64,000 nt of DNA, taken from the NCBI GenBank assembly GCA_947095535.1, contig OX352773.1:107553685-107617684 (forward strand). Reading direction: 5' to 3'. The translations under genes and the position numbers were made by a program. How positions within the stretch are numbered: position 1 is the stretch's first letter; each line of letters opens with the position of its first letter. Of the stretch, positions 24,807 through 33,911 are shown one piece after another. A model generated the notes under the pieces. It made no database searches. It saw only the letters and a list, made by a program, of their open reading frames with translations, and was not told the origin of the DNA. The stretch comes from Poecilobothrus nobilitatus (lineage: Eukaryota; Arthropoda; Insecta; Diptera; Dolichopodidae).

Positions 24807-25163
24807 TTATATGCATACTACAAAATTTTTTTTATTTATTTTTATTTTTTTTCTATATTTAGAATTTTTTTCTTGAAATTTCTTCACAATTTTAGCTAAT
24901 CGTAATAGACATCTCTTGGGAAATTCAAGTGAACTCTGAGTATCATTATTATCATTATTGTCTTCTCTCAATAAATCGAATTGCATTAATGTTGACACTG
25001 CATAATTTCTCAAAAATGTCATATGACATAGAATTTCCCGTCTATATTTCCTTCTAAGAAAATTTTTATTTTCAAGAAAAAACTTATTAAATACGAGAAT
25101 TGTTCTTGTGAACTCCTTTGTATGGTTAAAACTAAAGAAAACTAATTAAACCACTGATTTAGA
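24807..25163 (-). CDS. Unknown ORF fragment
   Basis: Open for about 118 codons; the first Met is codon 48 (25022). The sequence is basic and looks protein-like (KEFTRTILVFNKFFLE, RREILCHMTFLRNYAV), with an Asn/Asp run and a lysine-rich end. I do not recognise it. It could be the left-most gene remnant of the Polinton or an exon-like piece, and no splice evidence is visible. Confidence 0.25.
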
Positions 25164-25198
25164 AATGAAATTTTAAAATACTTAGAATTAACTAAATC

Positions 25199-25325
25199 TT
25201 CTGTGGGTCGGAGTGCTAGGGCGTAGATAGAAATCTATTAGGTAAGGTACAAAAGCTTATAAATATATATTATATTTAGGTTCGATCCCAATTCAATGTT
25301 CTTACCAGAACAAGGTTTTTTTTTT
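25199..25325 (+). repeat. tRNA-like (possible SINE head) with A- and B-box-like motifs
   Basis: 25211-25221 (gagtgctaggg) resembles a tRNA D-arm/A box, followed by a small TAGAT/ATCTA stem. 25279-25289 (GGTTCGATCCC) is a near-perfect B box. A run of T follows at 25315-25326, like a Pol III terminator. No full cloverleaf can be drawn, so a tRNA-derived SINE remnant is more likely than a tRNA gene. Confidence 0.35.
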
Positions 25326-25369
25326 TCTAATAATATTATATGTTCAAAATTGTATAAAAGATTAATTTT

Positions 25370-25594
25370 ATGATTAAAACGTGTTACAACACGACAAGTT
25401 TAGCAAGTATAAGGTTCATAATGTTTTGGGCTGATAACATTTTACATTGTTATAAATATTGCATTTGTGGGTGGAAATGGGCTTCAATTAGAATAATTAA
25501 TTGGAAAATATTTCATGATTTTTTAGAGGTATATATAACTGCAGAAGGTGGGAAAAGATTTGTTTATTTAACATTAGAAATGGTGAGTCACTAA
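25370..25594 (+). CDS. Unknown small protein, Polinton left arm
   Basis: 74 codons, rich in aromatic and Cys residues (FWADNILHCYKYCICGWKWA), ending LTLEMVSH. Not recognised. It lies on the plus strand, 12-13 codons upstream of the next open frame, and reads away from the integrase. It may be a fragment of a longer protein. Confidence 0.3.
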   Translation: MIKTCYNTTSLASIRFIMFWADNILHCYKYCICGWKWASIRIINWKIFHDFLEVYITAEGGKRFVYLTLEMVSH

Positions 25595-25629
25595 ATAGCA
25601 AACTCGATTTATCTTACTTGGATTGGCAA

Positions 25630-26052
25630 CATCTAAAAATTTAAGTTTACGGAGGCGATATTAACATTATTGGTAAAGTAAGAAATTTGCCAAATAAAAA
25701 AAAGCAAAAAACGAATAATTTTAATAACGATTGCCCATTTGCTGAAGAAGATGATTGGGAAATGATTGAAAACTGTATTTCATATATATTACCAAAAGAT
25801 AAGAATAAAAGAATTTCACAACATATTGAATCATTGTCCATGAAAACAAATGAATATGAAGAAAATCAAGAAGAGTTGAAAAAGTCGATGATAAGAAAAC
25901 GAATTGAAGAGGGAATTATATATATTGCATCAATAGAGAATACGTATAATGAAAAAAATAATAAATCAAAAATTGGTGATAAGTTAATTCATTTTAGAGA
26001 ATTACTTGAAAATTTAAAAGAGGAATACTTAGATTACATGGAAGCTTATTGA
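25630..26052 (+). CDS. Unknown charged, probably helical protein
   Basis: Open from about 25630 with no early ATG; the first in-frame alternative start is TTG at 25687. About 120-140 codons. It begins with a basic patch (NKKKQKTNN), then an acidic patch (CPFAEEDDWEMIENC), then long Glu/Lys-rich helices with coiled-coil-like spacing (EENQEELKKSMIRKRIEEG). Unrecognised. Start uncertain, and it may be truncated at its 5' end. Confidence 0.4.
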
Positions 26053-26233
26053 GATGGAAGAGATAAGTTTTTACCGCTTTTTATGTATTTGTGTTCTATT
26101 ATAAGGCAAGTTAAGTTTGTACACAACAAAGAAATTTCTAGAAAATAAAAAAGAGATATATATTTGAAATTTCTAATAAAACATTACTTCGATAACCTTT
26201 AAACAACATACATCATACTTTTTTTGATTAACT

Positions 26234-26879
26234 ATGAAAACATTTATATTTTTCATATTAGTTTTGTTTACTATTCAAGCAAATTCAGTTCCAATTTCTT
26301 ATAATAGATTGGATGAATCAGCTTTTGGAAGTACATACTTTAATATATTACTTCCAAGTAATGAGACCGTGAGAGTAAATTTATCAGTCCAGCTATTAAA
26401 ATATGTAATTTACCCAGAATTAAACAAACCAACAACAAATGAAGTAAAAACTACAACAATAACCCCCCACCATTATTTTAGAAGCAGATGAGCAATTACT
26501 AACAGATAAAGCTGACTCAGTAACCCAATTTGTGTCTATAGATGAAGCAATTGCAGCTTTTAGGCAGGATTTAATTTTAAAAGAACGTAATATTGGCGGA
26601 ATAATAAATAGTGACCATATATTTTGCAGACATTTTCAACTGGAATGTGCTGATAATAAAGAAATCCATATAAGATGTAAATATGATAGCAATTTTAAAG
26701 AAAAGTATCTCGGAATAAAATGTTTAGAATATCGAGAAATATTAGCTGATAGAATTTTAAGTAATGGTGAGGTGGAAAGAGTTCCAATTATAGATACAAG
26801 TTTTAAATCTGCAGAATATACTGTACTTGATTTGCGATCTATAAAAAAAAAATCATCATATCAAATGGAAATTCATTAA
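26234..26879 (+). pseudogene. Secreted or membrane-associated protein, frameshifted
   Basis: The first frame (26234-26491) starts with a clear signal peptide (MKTFIFFILVLFTIQANS), an N-glycosylation sequon (NET) and a Thr-rich linker. Around a run of six C (26463-26468) the frame shifts by one base. The second frame then continues from about 26475 to 26879 with four cysteines in a soluble-looking domain (IFCRHFQLECADNKEIHIRC). Read together this would be one exported protein of roughly 210 residues. Function unknown; an accessory or surface protein of the element is possible. The homopolymer may also be a sequencing error. Confidence 0.5.
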
Positions 26880-26910
26880 AATGTTAATTTTTCAATTATA
26901 TATATTAAAG

Positions 26911-27234
26911 ATGAGTATAGATGAGGTTGTAGATTTATTCGAGTGGCTTGATATTTCAGATTCTTCAGAAATATCTTCAGATTCTTCTGAAGAAAACGAA
27001 GAGATGCTCAAAAAGAAAGTTAGCTTTAATTTAAAACCTCAAATACATATATTATACAAATGGAATACAGCATATAAGTTAGCGAGACAAAAATATTGGG
27101 AAATCATAGCACTGGATCGCTGTTGATTCAATCAAAGAATCCAAAATACCAATAAAATCATTTCTAAAATTCTAAATAGTAATTATCGCAAACAAATATT
27201 TAATGAAATATTTTCAGATCAATTGATATTTTAG
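26911..27234 (+). pseudogene. PPP1R15/GADD34-like PP1-targeting protein with one internal stop
   Basis: The open frame starts at 26881; the Met at 26911 is a better start. Residues 15-31 form a Ser/Asp/Glu cluster. Residues 36-39 are KVSF, the PP1-docking [K/R]VxF motif. Residues 45-70 fit the downstream family core: a Trp, then AYKLAR, then a second Trp, then ALDR. In PPP1R15 proteins and viral relatives (herpesvirus ICP34.5, asfarvirus DP71L) this core recruits PP1 to dephosphorylate eIF2alpha and restore translation. A TGA at 27124-27126 falls where the family has a conserved Arg. The same frame stays open for 35 more codons to a TAG at 27232-27234, so this looks like a recent nonsense change. 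Confidence 0.62.
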
Positions 27235-27354
27235 AAATAAGTTAAAAATTTTTATAAATAAAATAAAAAAATGTTTTTTGCCTTTATATTAAATCTGTTT
27301 TATTTATCCATGAATTGTGAGTGGATGAGAATCCAAGCCATTTTACAAAAATCA

Positions 27355-28212
27355 TCATATTTTATTATCTTTAGTTTTAATAACTTTTTCAACTAAGTAA
27401 ATAGTATTATGTTTAGATTTTAGTAACTCAAATTCATAGAAACTTCCTCCAATAGCTCGACCTTCATAATCTTCTAGTAAATATGTTACTGGATTTGTAA
27501 TCTGCAATTTTCTTATCTTAAATATTTCACTTGTCCAATTAGGAGTACAACCTTTCTCAAAAACATGTTTGAACTTGCTTATCCGAACTAAGTCACCAAT
27601 TTTAAATTTATATGGTATTGAAATTTTAATATGACTATAAACAGTTGACAACAACTCATTAGCATTTTTTTTATTTATATCTGATGGACGTCTATGAATG
27701 GTGCGATGTTTTGTATTGTTGTATTGATGAACTAATGAATCAATTATAGGCAACCATTTGTAATTACCAATAAAACTAAACTCTTTCCACATCTTTTCTT
27801 TCAAAGTTTGATTAAAACGCTCCACAATAGATGCTTTTAATTAGCTAAATGTCGAATAATGGTTTACTTGATATTTACCCATTAAATTTTTGAATATTTT
27901 ATTGAAAAATTCCTTTCCATAATCAGTTTGTAAATTTTGCGAATGTCTTTTAGAAGTCTCAAAAATATTTCGCATTGCTTGCGTAACATTTTCTGCAGTT
28001 TTCGATTTTATAGGGATTGCCCATGCATATTTGGAGAAAGTATCAATCACAGTTAATAAAAATTTAAAACCTTTATTTTCTGTAGCATATGCACCCATTT
28101 CTACTAAACCAGCTTGCCAAAGATCATCAAATCCTTTAATTATAACTCTACGACGTTGAAAATTTCTCCGTGCAGGCTTATGCAGCTCTTCAACAACCTC
28201 TGTTTTACTCAT
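27355..28212 (-). pseudogene. Polinton retrovirus-like integrase, one in-frame stop
   Basis: The minus-strand piece 27841-28212 has the DDE core start (WQAGLVEMGAY, then FLLTVIDTFSKYAWAIPIK, then the second Asp in LQTDYGKEFFN). 27355-27825 has the catalytic Glu region (MERFNQTLKEKMWK) and the C-terminal chromodomain-like part (KIGDLVRISKF, PNWTSEIFKI, GSFYEFEL). A TAA at 27841-27843 separates them, but the frame reads straight through. The N-terminal zinc-binding part is missing or very short. The family inserts the linear Polinton DNA into chromosomes. Confidence 0.9.
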
Positions 28213-28343
28213 TTTAAATAAAACAACCCTATAAATTTTATTTTTAGTTTACATAATATCTATATTTATTCATATTTATTTAGGTATATAACAATTTGCA
28301 AATACATATTAGATACATATTTTATTATTATCATAAAATATAC

Positions 28344-28664
28344 TTATTTCTTATTTTCTATTCTTTTATATAATTCCATTAGTTTGGAACAGCGCAACAT
28401 ATATTGTTCTGCTGAAGGACATGGACAAGTATCTGGAAGACTGTCGATATTATCTGATATATAGGAACACATATCCCAATGATGTCCATAATTATTTGTC
28501 TCAATTTGAATAGAATTTTTAAATAATTTAAGAAAATCAAAATGTTTTTTCAATTCTTTATAATGTTCTTCCAGTAAAATATCCTCATATTTATTTAAAA
28601 AATTATTTAAAGAATATCCGATTTGATGTATATCCATTTCGGAAGATAAATGAGAACTATTCAC
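28344..28664 (-). CDS. Unknown Polinton accessory protein
   Basis: 106 codons, intact. Mostly helical and charged, with a Cys/Pro patch near the C terminus (LPDTCPCPSAEQYMLRCS). Not recognised. It sits upstream of the integrase on the same strand, 131 bp away. Confidence 0.45.
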   Translation of the reverse strand: MNSSHLSSEMDIHQIGYSLNNFLNKYEDILLEEHYKELKKHFDFLKLFKNSIQIETNNYGHHWDMCSYISDNIDSLPDTCPCPSAEQYMLRCSKLMELYKRIENKK

Positions 28665-28707
28665 AATTAATTTCTTGAATTATTAATTAAATCTAACGCT
28701 GATTGAC

Positions 28708-28953
28708 CTATAGATTAAATCTAACGCTGGTTTCAGCTTTTTGTAATCGTACATTAATCGTACAAAATCCAATTGGTTTTTTAACTTGAAATTCAATAAA
28801 ATCATTCATTTTTGAAAATTTTTCATTTAACATTGCAAAAAATTTGATATGGATTTTCTCTAAACCATCTTGCATTTTTTCTTCTAATATTCTTAATTTT
28901 TCTTCTGCTAATCTAAGTTCTATAGACATTGTTGTCTCTGCATGATCAAACAT
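28708..28953 (-). CDS. Small coiled-coil protein
   Basis: 81 codons. Residues 10-45 form an amphipathic helix (SIELRLAEEKLRILEEKMQD), likely a coiled coil. The C-terminal part ends QKAETSVRFNL. Could be a shaft or scaffold piece of the Polinton particle; that is inference only. Confidence 0.4.
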   Translation of the reverse strand: MFDHAETTMSIELRLAEEKLRILEEKMQDGLEKIHIKFFAMLNEKFSKMNDFIEFQVKKPIGFCTINVRLQKAETSVRFNL

Positions 28954-29001
28954 TTCTCTTATCTCATTTTAATAGTTTTTTGTGAAAAATAATTTGATTA
29001 T

Positions 29002-29232
29002 TCACAAATCTTTGCGTTGCTGCATCATTTCCGTTAACTGGTTTTGAACATTTGAGAAAATGTTGTTATTTAAGTCATAATTTCCTTCCGAAGTTAATTT
29101 GAAACCTATACCTGGAGGACCTTGAGTATGTAGTTTTTTAGAAGTAGATAAAGTTATACTACGTCCAAATTTCACTTTCATTCTACTTTCTACTTTCATT
29201 CTACTTTCTACTTTCATTCCACTCTCGAGCAA
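29002..29232 (-). pseudogene. Fragment with GPPGIGFKL motif, cut by LINE insertion
   Basis: The C-terminal half reads GPPGIGFKLTSEGNYDLNNN, a motif I recall from collagen/fibre-like proteins beside insect Polintons. The N-terminal side is a short tandem repeat (MKVESR twice, then MKVKFGR) encoded by an 18-bp repeat at about 29170-29225. It ends abruptly at 29233, where the LINE begins. Confidence 0.4.
29170..29225. repeat. 18-bp tandem repeat, ~3 units
   Basis: 'tttcattctactttctac' is repeated, with the last copy changed to 'cattccactc'. It lies right at the 5' junction of the LINE. Confidence 0.8.
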
Positions 29233-29233
29233 A

Positions 29234-31873
29234 ACTTACAATAATGAAATTGTATATGATTTCCGTAATGCTGACTACCAAAGCATTAATAATGCTTTAT
29301 CATCTACTAACTGGGACGAACTGTTAGCACAACAGGATATCAACTGAATAATCTCTATCTTTTATTTAAAAATTTTTGAAATTATAAATGCTTTTGTACC
29401 TAAAATCCGTAAGAAAAACAAAACAACGGAACGATGGTTAGATAGAGAACTTAGGACTTTGCGTAACCAGCGCAATAAAATATACAAGAAAATTAAACAC
29501 ACAATTGCACCTAACGATAACTTATTGAATTCGTACAAACTGCTTGCTAATGAATTCAAACTGAAAGCTCATACAGCCTATGAAAACTATGTCATTAGTA
29601 TAGGTAACAAATTAATTAGTGATCCCACAAAATTTTTCGAATTTGTCAACATTAAACGAAAAATATTCGGCTACCCTAATTCAATGTCCAAGGACAATAC
29701 TTTTTCCTCTTGCCCGAAAACAATTTGTAACTTTTTTTCTGACAGTTTTCAAAAAGTTTATCGTCCAAAAGAACAATTTGATATATCTGCTATTTCTTTA
29801 CCTAATAGCTCCAATTTGTTAATTACAGATCTATATCCTTCCGAAAGGGACATTTATGAAGCAATTATGAGCTTTGACACAAAGAAGGGTGCCGGACCTG
29901 ACCTAATCCCTCCACTCTTTTTATATAGATGTGCTCATTATCTAATTACTCCTCTTCATTTCATTTTAAATAAATCGCTTTCGAATGGTGTTTTTCCGCA
30001 TGTGTGGAAATCCTCTTATTTAACTCCCATCTACAAAAAAGGTGAACAATCATCAGTAGAAAACTATCGAGGTATAGCCATTCTATCGACTATTCCAAAA
30101 TTATTCGAAAAAATTGTTGTCGATAAAATTACTCCTGTAATAAATGCCAAACTTAACGAACAACAACACGGTTTCAGAAAGGGTCGTTCCACTACAACGA
30201 ACCTTATGTTATACACATCTGAAGTCCTGAATAAAATGGAGAAAGGATATCAAGTTGATGCAATTTACATTAATTTTAGCAAAGCATTCGATCGTGTAGA
30301 TCATTACACTTTGCTAAACAAACTTACAACTTTTGGTATATCGGGTTCTTTTCTTGCATGGCTTAACTCTTATTTATCAGAAAGGACACAAAACGTTAAA
30401 TATCAAGGTATATTGTCCAATATAATCGAGGTTCCTTCTGGTGTACCTCAAGGTAGCCATTTAGGGCCACTTTTATTCAATATATTTATCTCCGATCTTT
30501 CAGAATATTTGGGTGCCATACCGCACATAGCCTTTGCTGACGACCTAAAAATATATCAAGTCGTAAATGACAGTTCTGATGCAGCTTTACTTCAATCAAG
30601 CTTATCATCATTACATGATTGGTGTATAACCAATAAATTAGAGCTCAATATACTGAAATGCAAAGTTATCAGGTTTACCCGTAAACGTTCTTCTTTACTG
30701 TATGACTACAGAATAGATAATCTAATACTTGAAAGGGTTTTTAGTATTACTGATCTTGGAATTCTACTTGATAATAAACTTACCTTTAATGTGCACTATG
30801 ACCACTTAATTTCAAGAGCAAATAAAATGTTAGGTTTCATTAAGAGAAGAGCTAAAGAATTTAGTGACTTAGCTGTGACAAAAACACTATATTGTTCGCT
30901 AGTTCGTTCTATATTAGAATACGGTAGCATTATATCGGATCCAGCTTTTCAGGTTCATTCTAACAAAATTGAATCAGTTCAAAAACAGTTTCTTCTATTT
31001 GCATTAAGAAACCAATATAACCATTCAGACTTTTTAAATCTTCCTAGCTACACAACAAGACTTAAATTCTTAAACATGCTCCCCTTGTCCTCACGTAGAC
31101 AAATTTTTTCATCATGTGTTACTTTTGACATTCTAAATAATAATATTGCTATACAATCTCTTAGTTACAAATTTAGACTTAATGATAGAGTTAGACAAAC
31201 AAGATACACGAAATTTTTAGTGGAATATAAACACAGTACAGAATACGGAAGAAATGAACCGATAAACAGATGTTGTATTACATTCAATAAAATCAGTTAT
31301 CTCTATTCTTCAACAATTTCCAGAATTACCTTCAAAAACACTTTACATCAACACTTTTTCAATTTACTAACCTTAGACAATTAATTCTAACCAATTCATA
31401 AATATACTTTTCATAAATTTATTCAAATGTATAATTTTTTTTTTTTTTTGTATTAATTTTCACAAAAAAGTTTTTGTAATTTAATTTCACAATTAAGTTC
31501 GTACATTCATAATTCTACATTAAGTATTTAAAGCATATTTTGATTATGTCATCATGTTTTATTTTTATTTTTTTCTTTTCTTTTTAGTAGTACTGTTTAT
31601 TGTTTACATACTTACATATCATTAAGAATTATAAAATTTACTTAAGAATTTAAGTTTTTATGTAGGTAATCAAATTTTGTATTGTACAACTTTTATTTTT
31701 TAAGTCTGAAATATATTTTTAATATTATACATATTAATTAGTCATTAAGAATTGCTGTATTTGCAATATCAATGTTATAATTTCTGTTATTTTTTGTCTT
31801 GTTTTTTTTTTAAATATGTACATACCTTGTTTTGGTAATTAAAATAAAATAAAAATAAAAATAAAATAAAATT
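29234..31873 (+). mobile_element. 5'-truncated LINE inserted in the Polinton
   Basis: A plus-strand non-LTR retrotransposon lacking ORF1 and the endonuclease. It starts inside the connector region and ends in a tail of repeated 'aaaataaaat' (31840-31873). It is flanked by Polinton coding pieces at 29232 and 31918. Clear target-site duplications were not found. Confidence 0.85.
29240..31384 (+). pseudogene. LINE reverse transcriptase (Jockey/CR1-like)
   Basis: One stop (TGA at about 29345) separates a short connector piece from 641 open codons. Motifs in order: DTKKGAGPDLIPPLF, LTPIYKKGE, NYRGIAILSTIPKLFEKIV, QHGFRKGRSTTTNL, INFSKAFDRVDH, GVPQGSHLGPLLFNIF, AFADDLKIYQVV (catalytic Asp pair) and LGILLDNKLTFNVHYD. 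The thumb and a long C-terminal region follow, up to the stop at 31382-31384. The best-preserved enzyme of the left half of the window, and related to the LINE at 59107-61980. It would copy LINE RNA into DNA at the target; 5' truncation makes this copy dead on arrival. Confidence 0.93.
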
Positions 31874-31917
31874 TATCAAGCGGCATTCTAATTTTTACTG
31901 ATTTTTAATATAAAATA

Positions 31918-32553
31918 TTATTGAATTATATTTGCTTCTCTCAATTCTTCAATTATGGACACAATTTCGTTATGATGATTGTTGTTGCCGGATGATTGTG
32001 ATGCAATTAAAAGTTTTAATCTATTAACTAACTCATTGGGGTCATCCCAATAAACATACTGATTTGATTGATTTGTATAATTTAATTGAGTTCTTGGTGT
32101 AGAAGATTTATGTAAAAAGTTTGTAAAAATTTGCTTTGAATAACTTGAACCAGTTTTTTTATGTCTGGTGTTATAATCATGTTCATATAATTTTCTTAAT
32201 ATATTCTTAAATTTAAAACCTTTGTTTCCTTTTATTTGTTCTAAATTACTGTAATTTCTTCTATGTGCGTTTGTTTTATTAAGTATTTGATGATATGTGC
32301 CTAAATCACTTTGAGTATAGTTGGTAGGCTGTTTTTTAAATATTAATTCATATAAACCAGAAGTTCCTTCAAAAACTTCATCATTAATCAATATATTTTT
32401 AGTAATTTCATCTATTTGAAAATTGGCATTTCCAAGTTTTCGAACATTTAATGATTCATCAAAATAGGGTCCATATGTCTTATCAAGTTCTGACTTGTTA
32501 AGAACAGGAAATTGTGAAATTGATGATGATTCATCACTAAAATTATCAACCAC
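31918..32553 (-). pseudogene. Polinton-associated protein (DUF8207-like)
   Basis: 211 codons, open at the 5' end without a proper start. Motifs YGPYFDESLNVRKLGNANFQ, FEGTSGLYELIFKKQP, NKTNAHRRNY, IKGNKGFKFKNIL and YVYWDDPNELVNRLKLL fit the widespread insect Polinton protein family that I know as DUF8207. Function unknown. Divergent from the plus-strand capsid-like gene 19 bp away. Confidence 0.7.
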
Positions 32554-32571
32554 ACTTGATGGCGCTTCAAA

Positions 32572-32970
32572 ATGGATAAAGATCCTTCAATTTTTAATTA
32601 TTGTGATATTGAAAATAAAAAAGTACTTTTAAATTTTGATTCATACCCATATGAAAATATGAATTTAGATTTTGGTAAAAACCGTTATGCCTTAGCATAT
32701 GAAGCATATTCGAATTTTAGAAGTTTTTATTATAATAATTCAATATTAGAATCTTTAGTTTCATTGGACAACTTTAAAAATTATTCTTCTATATTTTTAA
32801 TTGATACTCGTTATCAAAATGATAATCTTAAAATGGGTGCAGTTGATGTCAAAATTGAAATAAAACTGTAAAAAAAAATTCCCGACAATACTACAGCTTA
32901 TTGTCTTATTTTAAATGATCGTTTAGTCGAATTTAAACCACTCACAGGGGAAGTTAATAAAATTATCTAA
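32572..32970 (+). pseudogene. Polinton capsid-like protein, C-terminal fragment
   Basis: 99 codons to an in-frame TAA at 32869-32871, then the same frame continues to 32970 with residues typical of this family (NTTAYCLILNDRLVEF). The N-terminal part shows YPYENMNLDFGKNRYALAYE and a later VDVKIE. I recall this C-terminal module from insect Polinton proteins that are probably virion components. The first two thirds of the protein are missing. Confidence 0.5.
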
Positions 32971-32978
32971 ATTTATAA

Positions 32979-33086
32979 ATAAAAGTAAATAAACTTATCT
33001 GTAAACAAGGAACCGTACCATTTATTGCTGGAATATTTTTTATGATTGATAAATTACAAAAAATTTATAACAATATGGAATTTTAA
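32979..33086 (+). pseudogene. Very short Polinton ORF remnant
   Basis: Open frame with GTVPFIAGIFFMIDKLQKI, a hydrophobic segment then an amphipathic one. No start codon at its beginning. Possibly the tail of a small membrane-interacting virion protein. Confidence 0.2.
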
Positions 33087-33117
33087 TAAATTGAATTCTT
33101 CCCAAACATAAATTAAA

Positions 33118-33585
33118 ATGGAATATATGATCATTGATATGCAAGGTTTTTGAGACAATAACAAAAACTTTATTTTAAAAGAAATTGCTATAATTTCTTC
33201 AAATGATGAAATTCAACATTTAATAGTAAAACAACTTTATGGTTACCATTATTTAAATACAAAAACAAAATACACAAATAAATGGCTCACTAGAAATCAT
33301 CATGGATTACAATGGTCTGATGGCAAAAAACATTTTTGTGATATCATCAATTTTTTAAAAATATTTATATCGAATCAAACAAAAATTTATGTTAAAGGAG
33401 AAGAAAAACAATCTTGGATTCAAAACATTTTGAAACATTATAATGTTATGGATTTAAATAAACAAGATTGTACAAGTCTAAAAATTTTAAAAATAAAACA
33501 AAATATCCCCACTAATAGATGCTTATTAAATAATTTTGGCATTTGTGCTTTTGAAAATGTTTATTTATTAAAATCGCTACTCTAA
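33118..33585 (+). pseudogene. Polinton-associated 'D.QGF' protein with early in-frame stop
   Basis: An ATG at 33118 opens 156 codons broken only by TGA at 33151-33153 (codon 12). The protein-like sequence includes IIDMQGF before the stop, then NKNFILKEIAIIS, NKWLTRNHHGLQWSDG, IYVKGEEKQSWIQNIL and FENVYLLKSLL. I have seen this layout in many insect Polinton hypothetical proteins, where an Arg usually follows the GF. The stop therefore probably replaced an Arg codon. The early part resembles an exonuclease-like fold (Asp in strand 1); that is inference. Confidence 0.6.
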
Positions 33586-33634
33586 GCACTTTTTAGTGAA
33601 CACTTCATCGGAGTCTTATTTTATTTATAATTAA

Positions 33635-33763
33635 AACAAAATTGGTTTCGGAGGACAATTAAAAAGAATCATTAATAATATTGTTTACGAACTAAGGAAG
33701 CCCTCAACATCATCAACATCATCCGCAGTTTCATCATCTAATAACTCTAGAAAACAAAAATAA
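33635..33763 (+). pseudogene. Short Ser/Thr-rich ORF tail
   Basis: 43 codons preceded by a stop: GFGGQLKRIINNIVYELRKP, then a Ser/Thr-rich basic tail (SRKQK). Likely the C-terminal end of a small Polinton protein. Unrecognised. Confidence 0.25.
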
Positions 33764-33911
33764 TAATCCTAAAATAAATATTTTTGTAAAAAATGTAGAA
33801 AAATAAAATAAAAATTTAAATATAAATAAGAAAACCATTTTTTATTAATCTATTTAAAATAATTATACATTACATAATGTATAATTATAATTATTACATA
33901 ACAGATTTTTA

